From the NCBI RefSeq assembly GCF_900142365.1, contig NZ_FRAP01000018.1, forward strand, positions 91,407-155,406: a stretch of 64,000 nt of DNA, given 5' to 3'. This document shows, in pieces, positions 24,543 to 33,444 of the stretch. This stretch comes from Pseudonocardia thermophila (GTDB lineage: Bacteria > Actinomycetota > Actinomycetes > Mycobacteriales > Pseudonocardiaceae). The notes beneath the pieces were generated by a model. It worked only from the letters and a program-made list of their open reading frames with translations, ran no database searches and had not been told where the DNA came from. Position 1 is the first letter of the stretch. Each line of letters starts with the position of its first letter. The translations under genes were made by a program, and so were the position numbers.

Positions 24543-25453
24543 CCGACGGGTTCGCCGCGCATGTGGCGGCGCAGAACGCCGCGCTGTCCGGGGCCGGGCT
24601 GGTGGCCATCGACGTGCACACCCACGTGCAGTTCGCGACCGCCTACGCCGCCTCGGCCGCGGGCAGCAAACGGCTGCAGGAGATGAAGGAGCACTTCCGC
24701 TCCGAGCACGTCGGGATGGACCTGCCCGCCATGGCCGCGTTCTACCGGGAGCGGCGGATGGCAGCCGTCGCGTTCACCGTCGACCACCTCGGCGAGCGCC
24801 CCGAGCACGCGGTGACCAACGAGGAGATCGGCGAACTGGCCGCCGAGCACCGCGACGCGATCATCCCGTTCGCCAGCGTGCACCCGCTGCGGCCGGACGC
24901 CGCGGCGACCGCGCGGCGGCTGATCGAGGACTACGGGATGCGCGGGTTCAAGTTCCACCCGAGCACCCAGGAGTTCTACCCGAACGACCGGGCCGCCTAC
25001 CCGCTCTACGAGGTGCTCGCCGAGTACCGGCTCCCGGCGCTGTTCCACACCGGGCAGAACGGCGTCGGCGCCGGCACGAAGGGCGGCGGCGGGGTGCGGC
25101 TCAAGTTCTCCGACCCCCTCTACCTGGACGACGTCGCGGTCGACTTCCCGGACATGCCGATCGTCATGGCGCACCCGTCGTTCCCCTGGCAGGACACCGC
25201 GCTCGCGATCGCCGTGCACAAGGCGCAGGTGTACATCGACCTGTCCGGCTGGTCGCCGAAGTACTGGCCGCCGCAGCTGGTGCACTACGCGAACACGCTG
25301 CTCAAGGACAAGGTGCTGTTCGGCACCGACTTCCCGCTGTTCACCCCGGAGCGCTGGACGGCCGACCTGGACAAGACCGAGATCCGCGAGGCCGTGAAGC
25401 CCGCGATCATGCTCGGCAACGCCGCGCGGCTGTTCGACCTCGACCTGGCCTGA
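24539..25453 (+). CDS. Amidohydrolase-2 family decarboxylase/hydratase-like protein
   Basis: 304 aa from ATG at 24539 (ATGA overlap). The metal site is AIDVHTHVQF near residue 25, with GFKFHPSTQEFYPND near 140, LFHTGQNG near 170, MAHPSFPWQDTA near 210 and VLFGTDFPLFTPERW near 260. The KFHP and HPSFPW signatures resemble the gamma-resorcylate decarboxylase / 4-oxalomesaconate hydratase branch of the family. It ends the operon 14 bases before the stop of the convergent TetR gene. Confidence 0.88.
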   Translation: MTDGFAAHVAAQNAALSGAGLVAIDVHTHVQFATAYAASAAGSKRLQEMKEHFRSEHVGMDLPAMAAFYRERRMAAVAFTVDHLGERPEHAVTNEEIGELAAEHRDAIIPFASVHPLRPDAAATARRLIEDYGMRGFKFHPSTQEFYPNDRAAYPLYEVLAEYRLPALFHTGQNGVGAGTKGGGGVRLKFSDPLYLDDVAVDFPDMPIVMAHPSFPWQDTALAIAVHKAQVYIDLSGWSPKYWPPQLVHYANTLLKDKVLFGTDFPLFTPERWTADLDKTEIREAVKPAIMLGNAARLFDLDLA

Positions 25454-25467
25454 CCTACCCCGACCGG

Positions 25468-26067
25468 TCACAGGGGGCGGTTGCGCAGCGCCCCCAGCAC
25501 GCTGGCCTCCAGCATGCTCGCGATCTGGCTGTTCGACCAGTTCGTCGACGCGCGCAGGTCGACGAACACGCGCTCGTCGAACAGCGTGATCCACACCAGC
25601 AGCGCGTAGTCGCGGCCCTGGTCGGGGACCTCGCCCTCCTCGATCAGGGCATCCATGACCGTACCGAGCACGTCGAACAGCCGCACGATCAACGGGTCCC
25701 CGGCCGCGCGGCGCTCCAGCACACCCTCCGGCCGGCGCAGCCGCGCCGCTGCAGGAGCCCAGGCGGCCGCGGCCTCGACCCAGGTCAGGCACACCCGGCT
25801 CATCCGCTCCCGGGCGCTGCCGGGCTCGGTGGCGATGGCCTCCAGCCGGTCGAGCAGCCCGCCGAGGATGCGGGCGAACAGCTTCTCCCCGACCTCGGCG
25901 ACGTCGGCGAAGTGCCGGTAGACCGTGGCGGTCCCGACGCCGGCCAGCCGGGCGAGCTCGGGCAGCGAGAAGTGCAGCCCCCGCTCGGCGACCAGCTCCG
26001 TGGCGGCGTCGAGGAGGCGATCACGCACCGCCTGCGAGTCGCGGCGCAGCTTCCCGGTGACGCCCAC
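25468..26067 (-). CDS. TetR-family transcriptional regulator
   Basis: 199 aa from GTG at 26067. The HTH occupies residues about 10-60: RDRLLDAATELVAERG, LPELARLAGVGTATVYRHFADVAEVGEKLF. The C-terminal ligand domain is not assignable. It is divergent from the ABC importer and 2-hydroxy-acid oxidase operon, and inverted repeats in the 146-bp spacer (26131-26142 and 26183-26196) are candidate operators, so it probably represses that operon. Confidence 0.92.
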   Translation of the reverse strand: MGVTGKLRRDSQAVRDRLLDAATELVAERGLHFSLPELARLAGVGTATVYRHFADVAEVGEKLFARILGGLLDRLEAIATEPGSARERMSRVCLTWVEAAAAWAPAAARLRRPEGVLERRAAGDPLIVRLFDVLGTVMDALIEEGEVPDQGRDYALLVWITLFDERVFVDLRASTNWSNSQIASMLEASVLGALRNRPL

Positions 26068-26130
26068 GGTCCCATCCTGCCGCGCGGTGTCGGACCCATC
26101 CTCACCGGCTCATGACACCCACGTTAAAAC

Positions 26131-26196
26131 GAAGTCATCTTCTCTTTTTTGTCGAGAAATTCCCCTCAGCATGCTCCAAACTGAGAAGAACTTCTC
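26131..26196. promoter_or_regulatory. Two GAAG/CTTC inverted repeats in a divergent promoter region
   Basis: GAAG-TCAT-CTTC lies at 26131-26142 and GAGAAG-AA-CTTCTC at 26183-26196. The surrounding stretch (26121-26200) is conspicuously AT-rich for this genome, as expected for a promoter. The sites lie between the TetR start (26067) and the importer start (26214). They are probable TetR operators and/or promoter elements; binding is inferred. Confidence 0.5.
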
Positions 26197-26213
26197 TTGG
26201 ATGGAGTGGCGTC

Positions 26214-27236
26214 ATGACCCGACCGATCACGGCACCTGAGTCAGCAGCGCGCCGGGTGCGCCGCGCGATCGCCCTCGCCGCGCTGAGCGGGCTGCTCACC
26301 GTCCTCGCGGCCTGCGGCGGCGGTGGGACGGCCTCCCCGTCGGCGCCGGGCGAGGAGCCGGTGCGCGTCGGGGTGCTGCAGATCGCGCAGGCCGAGCTGC
26401 TCGACACCACCGTCACCCGCTTCCAGGAACGGCTCACCGAGCTCGCGGCACCGCGCCCGGTGGAGTTCGACCTGCAGCACGCCAACGGCGACCAGAGCCT
26501 CATCGCCTCGATCACCCGCGACTTCGCGCGCAGCGACCACGACCTCTTCGCAGTGATCGGCACCCCCGCCGTCGTCGCGCTCGCCCAGCAGGTCACCGAC
26601 CGCCCGATCATCGCGATCGCCATGGGCGACCCGGTCGGCGCCGGGGTCGCGCAGACGCTGGAGCATCCGGGCAAGAACGTCACCGGCAGCACCGACTACG
26701 TCGAGCCCGCCGCGCTGCTCCCGACGATCACCGCCGTCACACCCCGCCCGACCAGCATCGGCACGGTGTTCGATCCGTCCAACCAGAACATGGCGGTCTG
26801 GACGACGGCCCTGCACTCGGCGGCGGAGGCGGCCGGCCTGGAGATCGTCGACGCGACGATCTCCGGACCGGCCGACGTGGCGAGCGCGGTGCGCAGCCTC
26901 GTCGGGCGGTCCGACGCCGTGCTGATCGGGCCGGACGCGACCGTCGTCGCCGGGCTGGACGCGGTCGGCGCGGTGGCCGCGCAGGCGAAGCTGCCCGTCT
27001 ACGTGATCGGCGGTGACCCGGGGACCACCGGGATCCTGGCCTCGATCGGCCCGGACTACGCCCAGGTCGGGGCACAGGCGGCGGACACCGCGGCGCAGGT
27101 GCTGCAGGGCACCCCGCCCGGCGAGGTGGCGTTCACCCGCCCGCAGGGCGTGCAGCTCGAGATCAACGGCGCGGTGCAGGGCGTGCTCGGCGTCACGTTC
27201 CCGCCGGAGATCCAGGCCACCGCGACGGCGAGCTGA
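26214..27236 (+). CDS. ABC transporter substrate-binding lipoprotein, TrpX/PF04392-like
   Basis: 340 aa. I chose ATG at 26214, preceded by GGAG; the frame is open back to 26112 but that part runs through the promoter region. Signal peptide with Arg-rich start (RRVRRAIALAALSGLL) and lipobox VLAAC. The mature protein has VRVGVLQIAQAELLD, LFAVIGTPAVVALAQ and AIAMGDPVGAG, typical of the tryptophan/tyrosine-type binding proteins. It delivers solute to the permease and ATPase encoded next. Confidence 0.88.
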   Translation: MTRPITAPESAARRVRRAIALAALSGLLTVLAACGGGGTASPSAPGEEPVRVGVLQIAQAELLDTTVTRFQERLTELAAPRPVEFDLQHANGDQSLIASITRDFARSDHDLFAVIGTPAVVALAQQVTDRPIIAIAMGDPVGAGVAQTLEHPGKNVTGSTDYVEPAALLPTITAVTPRPTSIGTVFDPSNQNMAVWTTALHSAAEAAGLEIVDATISGPADVASAVRSLVGRSDAVLIGPDATVVAGLDAVGAVAAQAKLPVYVIGGDPGTTGILASIGPDYAQVGAQAADTAAQVLQGTPPGEVAFTRPQGVQLEINGAVQGVLGVTFPPEIQATATAS

Positions 27237-27244
27237 CCCCGGCG

Positions 27245-28147
27245 ATGCTCACCAACATCGTGCTCGACAGCCTGGTGACCGGGCTGCCGCTGGCGCCCCT
27301 CACGCTCGGGGTCTACGTGGTCTTCCGCATCCGCCAGGACTTCGACCTCACCGTGGAGGGCAGCTTCGCGCTCGGCGCCGCAGTGGCGGCGGTGCTGCTC
27401 GTCGCGGTCGTCCACCCGTTCCTCGCCGTCGTCGCGGGCGCCCTCGCCGGCGCGGCCGCAGGAGCCGTCACCGCGGCGCTGCACCTCGGGCTGGGCATCC
27501 CGGTGCTGCTCGCCGGGCTGATCATGAGCATCGGGCTGTTCTCCGTGACCCTGCACGTGCTGACCGGGCCGACGGTCGGGCTGGCCGGCGCCGAGACGAT
27601 CTTCACTGTGCTCGGCGTGACCGGGGACGCCGGCCAGGTGCTGGTGCTGGCGGCGCTGGTCGCCGCGGTGCTCGGCGCGTTCGCGCTGTTCCTGCGCACC
27701 GAGCTGGGGCTGGCGCTGCGCGCGAGCGGCGCCGCCCCGGCGATGGTGCGCAGCCAGGGCGTCGGCGACGCGCAGATCGTGACGCTCTCCCTGTGCCTGG
27801 CGAACCTGCTCGCCGCGCTGCGCGGGGCACTGCTCGTGCAGGTGCAGGGCTTCGCCGACGTGAACCTGGGCATCGGCATGTTCGTGGCCGCGATCGGCGC
27901 GGTGCTGCTGGGCACGCTAGCGGTCCGCCCATCCGGGTCACGCGTGCTGCGGATCGTCGCTGCGGTGGTCGTCGGCACGCTCACCTACCGCCTCGTGCTG
28001 GTCGCCGCGCTGCGGTTCGGGCTGCCCGCTGCAGACCTGAAGGCGATCACCGCGCTCACCCTCGTCGCCGCGGTCGCCGTGCAGCGCTACGGCGCGGCGA
28101 CGCTCGGACGGGCCGAGCCGGCGCTCCCCGCGGCGGTGCGCCAGTGA
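27245..28147 (+). CDS. ABC transporter permease, TrpY/YcjP-like (BPD_transp_2 type)
   Basis: 300 aa from ATG at 27245. It has about eight hydrophobic helices; the segment QDFDLTVEGSFALGAAV near residue 35 is the family signature (usually DLTVDGSF). NLLAALRGALLVQVQGFADVNLGIGMF near 190-215 is the typical cytoplasmic loop region. It overlaps the ATPase start by 4 bp. Inner-membrane channel subunit of the importer. Confidence 0.9.
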   Translation: MLTNIVLDSLVTGLPLAPLTLGVYVVFRIRQDFDLTVEGSFALGAAVAAVLLVAVVHPFLAVVAGALAGAAAGAVTAALHLGLGIPVLLAGLIMSIGLFSVTLHVLTGPTVGLAGAETIFTVLGVTGDAGQVLVLAALVAAVLGAFALFLRTELGLALRASGAAPAMVRSQGVGDAQIVTLSLCLANLLAALRGALLVQVQGFADVNLGIGMFVAAIGAVLLGTLAVRPSGSRVLRIVAAVVVGTLTYRLVLVAALRFGLPAADLKAITALTLVAAVAVQRYGAATLGRAEPALPAAVRQ

Positions 28148-28959
28148 GCGCGCCGGCGCTGGCGCTGTCCGGGGTACGGCTCGTGCACAACCCCGGCCGC
28201 TCCGACGAGGTGGTGGCGCTGCACGGACTGGACCTGGAGGTGGCGCGCGGCGAGTTCGTCACCGTCGTCGGCTCGAACGGGGCCGGCAAGTCCAGCATGG
28301 TCTCCGTCGTCTCGGGGGCGACCCGACCCACCACGGGCCGGGTCCGCATCGATGGCCGCGACGTCACCCGCCTGCCTGCGCACCGGCGGGCCGGATCGGT
28401 GGCCCGCGTCTTCGACGACCCCCGCACCGGCACCGCCCCGGAGCTGTCCATCGAGGACAACCTGGCGCTGGCCGCCCGGCGGGGCCGCCGCCGCGGGCTG
28501 CGCCGCGCCGTCGGGCCGAAGCAGCGCGCCGAGTTCCGGGAACGGCTCGCCGAGCTCGGGCTGGGCCTGGAGGACCGGATGCAGGATCCCGTCGGGCTGC
28601 TCTCGGCCGGCCAGCGGCAGAGCGTGACGATGGTGATGGCGGGCCTGGTCGCCCCGTCCGTGCTGCTGCTCGACGAGCACCTCGCCGCGCTGGATCCCGC
28701 CACCGCCGCCCGGGTGCTGCGGCTGACCTGCGCGCTCGCCGAGCGCACCGAAGCCGCCGTGCTGATGGTCACCCACAACATGCAGCACGCCATCGACGTC
28801 GGTGACCGGCTGATGGTGATGGACCGCGGCCGGCTCGTCGCGGACGTCCGCGGCCCCCGTAAGGAGCAACTCACCGTCGACGCCGTCGTCGACCTGATCA
28901 CCACGGCCGGAGGGGTGGTCGCCGACCGCTCCCTACTGGCCGGGACCGAGGAGAGATGA
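28144..28959 (+). CDS. ABC transporter ATP-binding protein, TrpZ-like
   Basis: 271 aa from GTG at 28144 (GTGA overlap). Walker A is GSNGAGKSS near residue 45, the Q-loop region is unusual (RVFDDPRTGTAPELSIEDNL), the signature is LLSAGQRQSVTMVM near 155 and Walker B VLLLDEHLAALDP near 178, with the H-loop VTHNMQHA. The DEH instead of DEP is common in this subfamily. It powers the TrpXY-like importer. Confidence 0.9.
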   Translation: MSAPALALSGVRLVHNPGRSDEVVALHGLDLEVARGEFVTVVGSNGAGKSSMVSVVSGATRPTTGRVRIDGRDVTRLPAHRRAGSVARVFDDPRTGTAPELSIEDNLALAARRGRRRGLRRAVGPKQRAEFRERLAELGLGLEDRMQDPVGLLSAGQRQSVTMVMAGLVAPSVLLLDEHLAALDPATAARVLRLTCALAERTEAAVLMVTHNMQHAIDVGDRLMVMDRGRLVADVRGPRKEQLTVDAVVDLITTAGGVVADRSLLAGTEER

Positions 28960-30068
28960 CCGCACAGGACACCCGTCCCGCATCGGCCGCCGAGGAGGCC
29001 GAACCACCCCCGACGCTGTCCGACCTCCGCGACCGCGCGCTGGCGGTGCTCGATCCGGCGGTGCGCGACTTCCTGGAGGGCGGTGCTGGGGACGAGACCA
29101 CCCTCGCGCGCAACCGCCGCGCGTTCGACCGCTGGCAGTTCGTACCGCGCGTGATGAGCGGGCTGCGCGCGCCGAGCACCCGCACCGAGTTCCTCGGCAT
29201 CCCGCTGGAGCTGCCGGTCCTCACCGCACCGTTCGGGGCCGATGAGCTGTTCCACCCGGAGGGCCAGCGCGCGGTGGCCCGGGCGAACGCGGCAGCCGGT
29301 GTGGCCGGGATCGCGCCGGAGGCGGGCTCGTCGTCGATCGAGGCGATCACGGCCGCGGCCCCCGGCGCCCCGATGCTCGCGCAGCTGCACCCGATGGGTC
29401 CGCCGGAGAACTTCCGCGCGATGCTCGACCGGATCGTCGCAGCCGGGTTCCGCGGGGTCTGCGTGACCGTCGACTGCCCGACCGGCGGCTGGCGGGAACG
29501 GCTGCGCCGCCGCCCCGTCGATCTCAGCCCGGTCATCTCCGGCAACTACACCGCGCCCGACACGGTCGCTCCGGAAGAGGTCTTCGGGCAGCTGTTCGAC
29601 CGCACCGGCACCGGGGTGTGGGGCTGGGCCGAGCTGGCCGAGATCATGCGCGACCAGCCGCTGCCCTGGATGGCCAAGGGCGTCCTCACCGGCCACGACG
29701 CGGACGCCGCCGTGCGCGCCGGGGCAGCCGCGGTGCTGGTGTCCAACCACGGCGGTCGCCAGCTCGACAGCACCCCGGCGGCGCTGGAGCAGCTGCCCGA
29801 GGTGGTCGCCGCGGTCGGCGGCCGCGCCCAGATCGCGCTGGACAGCGGAATCCGCCGCGGCGCCGACGTGATCAAGGCGATAGCCCTCGGCGCCGACGTC
29901 GTCGTGCTCGGTCGGCTCGCCGTCTACGGGCTGGTCGTCGGTGGGGAGGCGGGCGTCGCGCACGTCCACCGGCTGCTGCGCGAGGAGTGCACCACGGTGC
30001 TGACGCTGCTCGGCCGCGGCGGGGTCCGCGAGCTGACCCGCGACGCGGTCCGGGAGGTGACGTGGTGA
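28956..30068 (+). CDS. FMN-dependent 2-hydroxy-acid oxidase (lactate oxidase/monooxygenase-like)
   Basis: 370 aa from ATG at 28956, coupled to the ATPase by ATGA. N-terminal FLEGGAGDETTLARNRRAF and LPVLTAPFGADELFHPEGQ begin the FMN barrel. WMAKGVLTGHDADAAVRAG carries the FMN lysine, VSNHGGRQLDSTPAALE the catalytic His and Arg, and IALDSGIRRGADVIKAIALGADVVVLGRLAVYG the phosphate-binding end. It oxidises an L-2-hydroxy acid to a keto acid, with H2O2 or decarboxylation. Position right after an importer suggests that the imported solute or its product is a hydroxy acid. Confidence 0.92.
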   Translation: MTAQDTRPASAAEEAEPPPTLSDLRDRALAVLDPAVRDFLEGGAGDETTLARNRRAFDRWQFVPRVMSGLRAPSTRTEFLGIPLELPVLTAPFGADELFHPEGQRAVARANAAAGVAGIAPEAGSSSIEAITAAAPGAPMLAQLHPMGPPENFRAMLDRIVAAGFRGVCVTVDCPTGGWRERLRRRPVDLSPVISGNYTAPDTVAPEEVFGQLFDRTGTGVWGWAELAEIMRDQPLPWMAKGVLTGHDADAAVRAGAAAVLVSNHGGRQLDSTPAALEQLPEVVAAVGGRAQIALDSGIRRGADVIKAIALGADVVVLGRLAVYGLVVGGEAGVAHVHRLLREECTTVLTLLGRGGVRELTRDAVREVTW

Positions 30069-30434
30069 GCGCCACCGTTCGCCGCAGCCCTGGCCAGAGC
30101 CCCGCCTTCGCCGGCACGATCACCGCGGGCGGGTTCGTCCGCACCTCGGGTCTGGTCAGCCCGCAGGTGCTGGCCGGGCACCCGCAGGACCTGGCCGGGC
30201 AGGCCGCCGACGTGCTCGCCCTGCTGGCCGACACCCTCCGCGCGCACGACTGCAGCCTCGCCGACGTGGTCTCCCTGACCGCCTACCTCTCCCCCGACGC
30301 GGACGCCGCCGCCTGGAACGCGGCGTTCGCGCAGGCGTTCCCCGTCGATCCACCGTGCCGCACGACGGTCCGGTGCGGGTTCGTGCTGCCGGGGGTCGGA
30401 GATCGAGGTCTCGGCCGTGGCGGTGGTGCGATGA
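30065..30434 (+). pseudogene. RidA-family deaminase gene with a one-base insertion near its 3' end
   Basis: GTG at 30065 overlaps the oxidase stop. The RidA/YjgF fold is seen from SPAFAGTITAGGFVRTSGLV to CRTTVRCGFVLPGV. The expected ending E-I-E-V-S-A-V-A-V-V-R-stop is readable only after dropping one G at about 30398; it then stops at 30434 with an ATGA overlap onto the SDR start at 30431. As written, the frame instead runs into the SDR gene. RidA enzymes hydrolyse reactive enamine/imine intermediates. This is either a sequencing error or a lesion near the C-terminus. Confidence 0.8.
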
Positions 30435-31177
30435 ACACGCTCCACGGCCGCCGCGCGCTGGTGACCGGCTCGGTCCGCGGCCTGGGCTTGGAGATCGCCG
30501 AGGGGCTCGCCGCGGCGGGCGCCGAGGTCGTGGTCAACGGCCGCGACGCCACGACCGTCGACGCCGCGGTGGACCAGCTGCGCGGCGGTGGGCTCGCGGC
30601 GACCGGAGCGGCGTTCGACGTCACCGACCCGGCCGCCACCGCCGCCGCGCTCGAGGAGATCGGCCCGGTCGACGTGCTGGTCAACAACGTCGGCCGCCGT
30701 GACCGGCGCGGCATCGACGAGATCGACGCCGAAGTCCTCGCCGAGGTGCTGGAGACGAACCTGACCGCCGCCTACGCGCTCAGCCGAGCGGTGGCCCGCG
30801 ATCTCGTGGCGCGCCGCGTGCCCGGCCGGATCGTCAACGTGTCGTCGGTGCTGGGGCAGCTCGGGCGGCGCGGCGACGTCGCCTACGCGACGGCGAAGGC
30901 GGGGCTCGACGGGCTCACCCGTGCGCTGGCCGCCGATCTCGGCCCGCACGGCATCACGGTGAACGCCGTCGCGCCCGGCACGTTCGCCACCGAGTCCAAC
31001 GCCCACCTCGTCGACGATCCGCAGTGGTCAGCGTGGCTGCGCTCGCGCACCGCGCTCGGCCGGTGGGGCAGGCCGCCGGAGATCGCCGGGATCGTGGTGT
31101 TCCTGGCCGGACCCGGCGCGTCCTACATCACCGGGCAGACGATCAACGTCGACGGCGGGATGACGACCACGTTCTGA
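30431..31177 (+). CDS. Short-chain dehydrogenase/reductase
   Basis: 248 aa from ATG at 30431. The cofactor motif is TGSVRGLGLEIA near residue 12, VNNVGRRD near 85 (the usual NNAG is changed to NNVG), the catalytic Ser in VNVSSVLGQ near 140, Tyr-x3-Lys in YATAKAGLDG near 155 and the C-terminal YITGQTINVDGG. It oxidises or reduces a hydroxy/keto intermediate, possibly the keto acid made by the upstream oxidase. It ends five bases before the stop of the convergent CaiB-type gene. Confidence 0.92.
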   Translation: MNTLHGRRALVTGSVRGLGLEIAEGLAAAGAEVVVNGRDATTVDAAVDQLRGGGLAATGAAFDVTDPAATAAALEEIGPVDVLVNNVGRRDRRGIDEIDAEVLAEVLETNLTAAYALSRAVARDLVARRVPGRIVNVSSVLGQLGRRGDVAYATAKAGLDGLTRALAADLGPHGITVNAVAPGTFATESNAHLVDDPQWSAWLRSRTALGRWGRPPEIAGIVVFLAGPGASYITGQTINVDGGMTTTF

Positions 31178-31181
31178 GCGC

Positions 31182-32259
31182 TCACACCCAGTCGGCGAGC
31201 ACCCGGTCCACCGGCTCCGCCTCGGCCGGTGGGCCGGGCAGCCGAGCCGGGGTGCGCGAGAACCGCGGGGCCGGCGCCGCCTGCGGGCCGCGGCCGTCCG
31301 GGGCGAGCAGCGTGCTCCGCGCGGCGATGTGCGGGTGCGCGACCACCTCACGCAGCGACAGCACCGGCGTCACGCACGCGTCGGTGCCGGCGAAGACCTC
31401 GGCCCACCCGTCGCGCGTGCGGGTCAGGAACGCCGCAGCGAACCGGGCTCGCAGCGTGGGCCACGACGCGGCGTCGGCACGCGACGGCAGCTCGGCCGGA
31501 TCCAGCCCGAGCCCGGCCAGGAGCTGAGCGTAGAACTGCGGCTCCAGCGTACCGACGGCGACGAACCGGCCGTCGGCGCAGGTGTAGGCGTCGTAGCAGG
31601 GGTGGGCGCCGTCGAGGAGGTTGGTGCCGGGCACGTCGTACCAGCGGCCGCGGCCGAGCAGCGACCACACCGTCTGCGCGAGCGGGCTGACGCCGTCGAC
31701 CACGGCGGCGTCGACGACCTGGCCACAGCCGGAGCGGCGCCCCTCGACCAGCGCGGCGAGCACACCGACGACGAGCAGCATCGAGCCGCCGCCGAAGTCC
31801 CCGACCAGGTCGAGCGGCGGCACCGGCCGCGCACCGTTCCCGCGGCCGATGGCGTGCAGCACCCCCGTCAGGGCGAGGTAGTCGATGTCGTGGCCGGCCC
31901 GATCGGCCAGCGGACCGTCCTGGCCCCATCCGGTCATCCGCGCGTAGACCAGCGCTCGGTTGCGCGCCAGGCAGTCGTCGGGGCCGACGCCGAGCCGTTC
32001 GGTGACACCCGGCCGGACCCCTCGATCAGCACGTGCGCGTGCTCGACCAGGCGCAGCACGGTGTCCCGGCCGTCCGGCGCCTTCAGGTCGGCGACGACGC
32101 GCCGCCGCCCGCGCAGCACCGGATCTGCCGAGTCGGCCGCGCCGCCCGGGCGCTCGACGCGCACGACGTCGGCGCCCAGGTCGGCCAGGATCGTCGCGGC
32201 GTGCGGGCCGGGCCCGATGCCGGCCAGCTCCACGACCCGCACGCCCGTCAGGGGGCCGC

Positions 32260-32263
<4 letters not shown>
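31182..32263 (-). pseudogene. CaiB/BaiF family alpha-methylacyl-CoA racemase-like gene, one-base deletion
   Basis: It starts with GTG at 32263 (GTGA overlap with the thiolase stop): VSGPLTGVRVVELAGIGPGPHAATILADLGADVVRVE. The expected E-G-F-R-P-G-V-T-E-R-L-G sequence is interrupted because one A (in the + strand GGCCGGA..CCC at about 32017) is missing; the frame shifts and the remainder continues from MTGWGQDGPLADRAGHDIDYLALTG to 31182. AGHDIDY (His) and LVGDFGGGS (Asp) match the catalytic pair of alpha-methylacyl-CoA racemases. Repaired length is about 360 aa, the normal size. A sequencing error is as likely as a true pseudogene. Confidence 0.82.

Positions 32264-33440
<1,177 letters not shown>

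Positions 33441-33444
<4 letters not shown>

Noticed and set aside
26112..26213. Longer binding-protein start at 26112
   Set aside because: It would run through the AT-rich divergent promoter and put non-signal sequence before the lipoprotein signal peptide; ATG at 26214 has the RBS.
30065..31177. A natural RidA-SDR fusion protein
   Set aside because: The one-base change that creates the fusion destroys the usual RidA ending and the ATGA overlap; an indel is the simpler reading.
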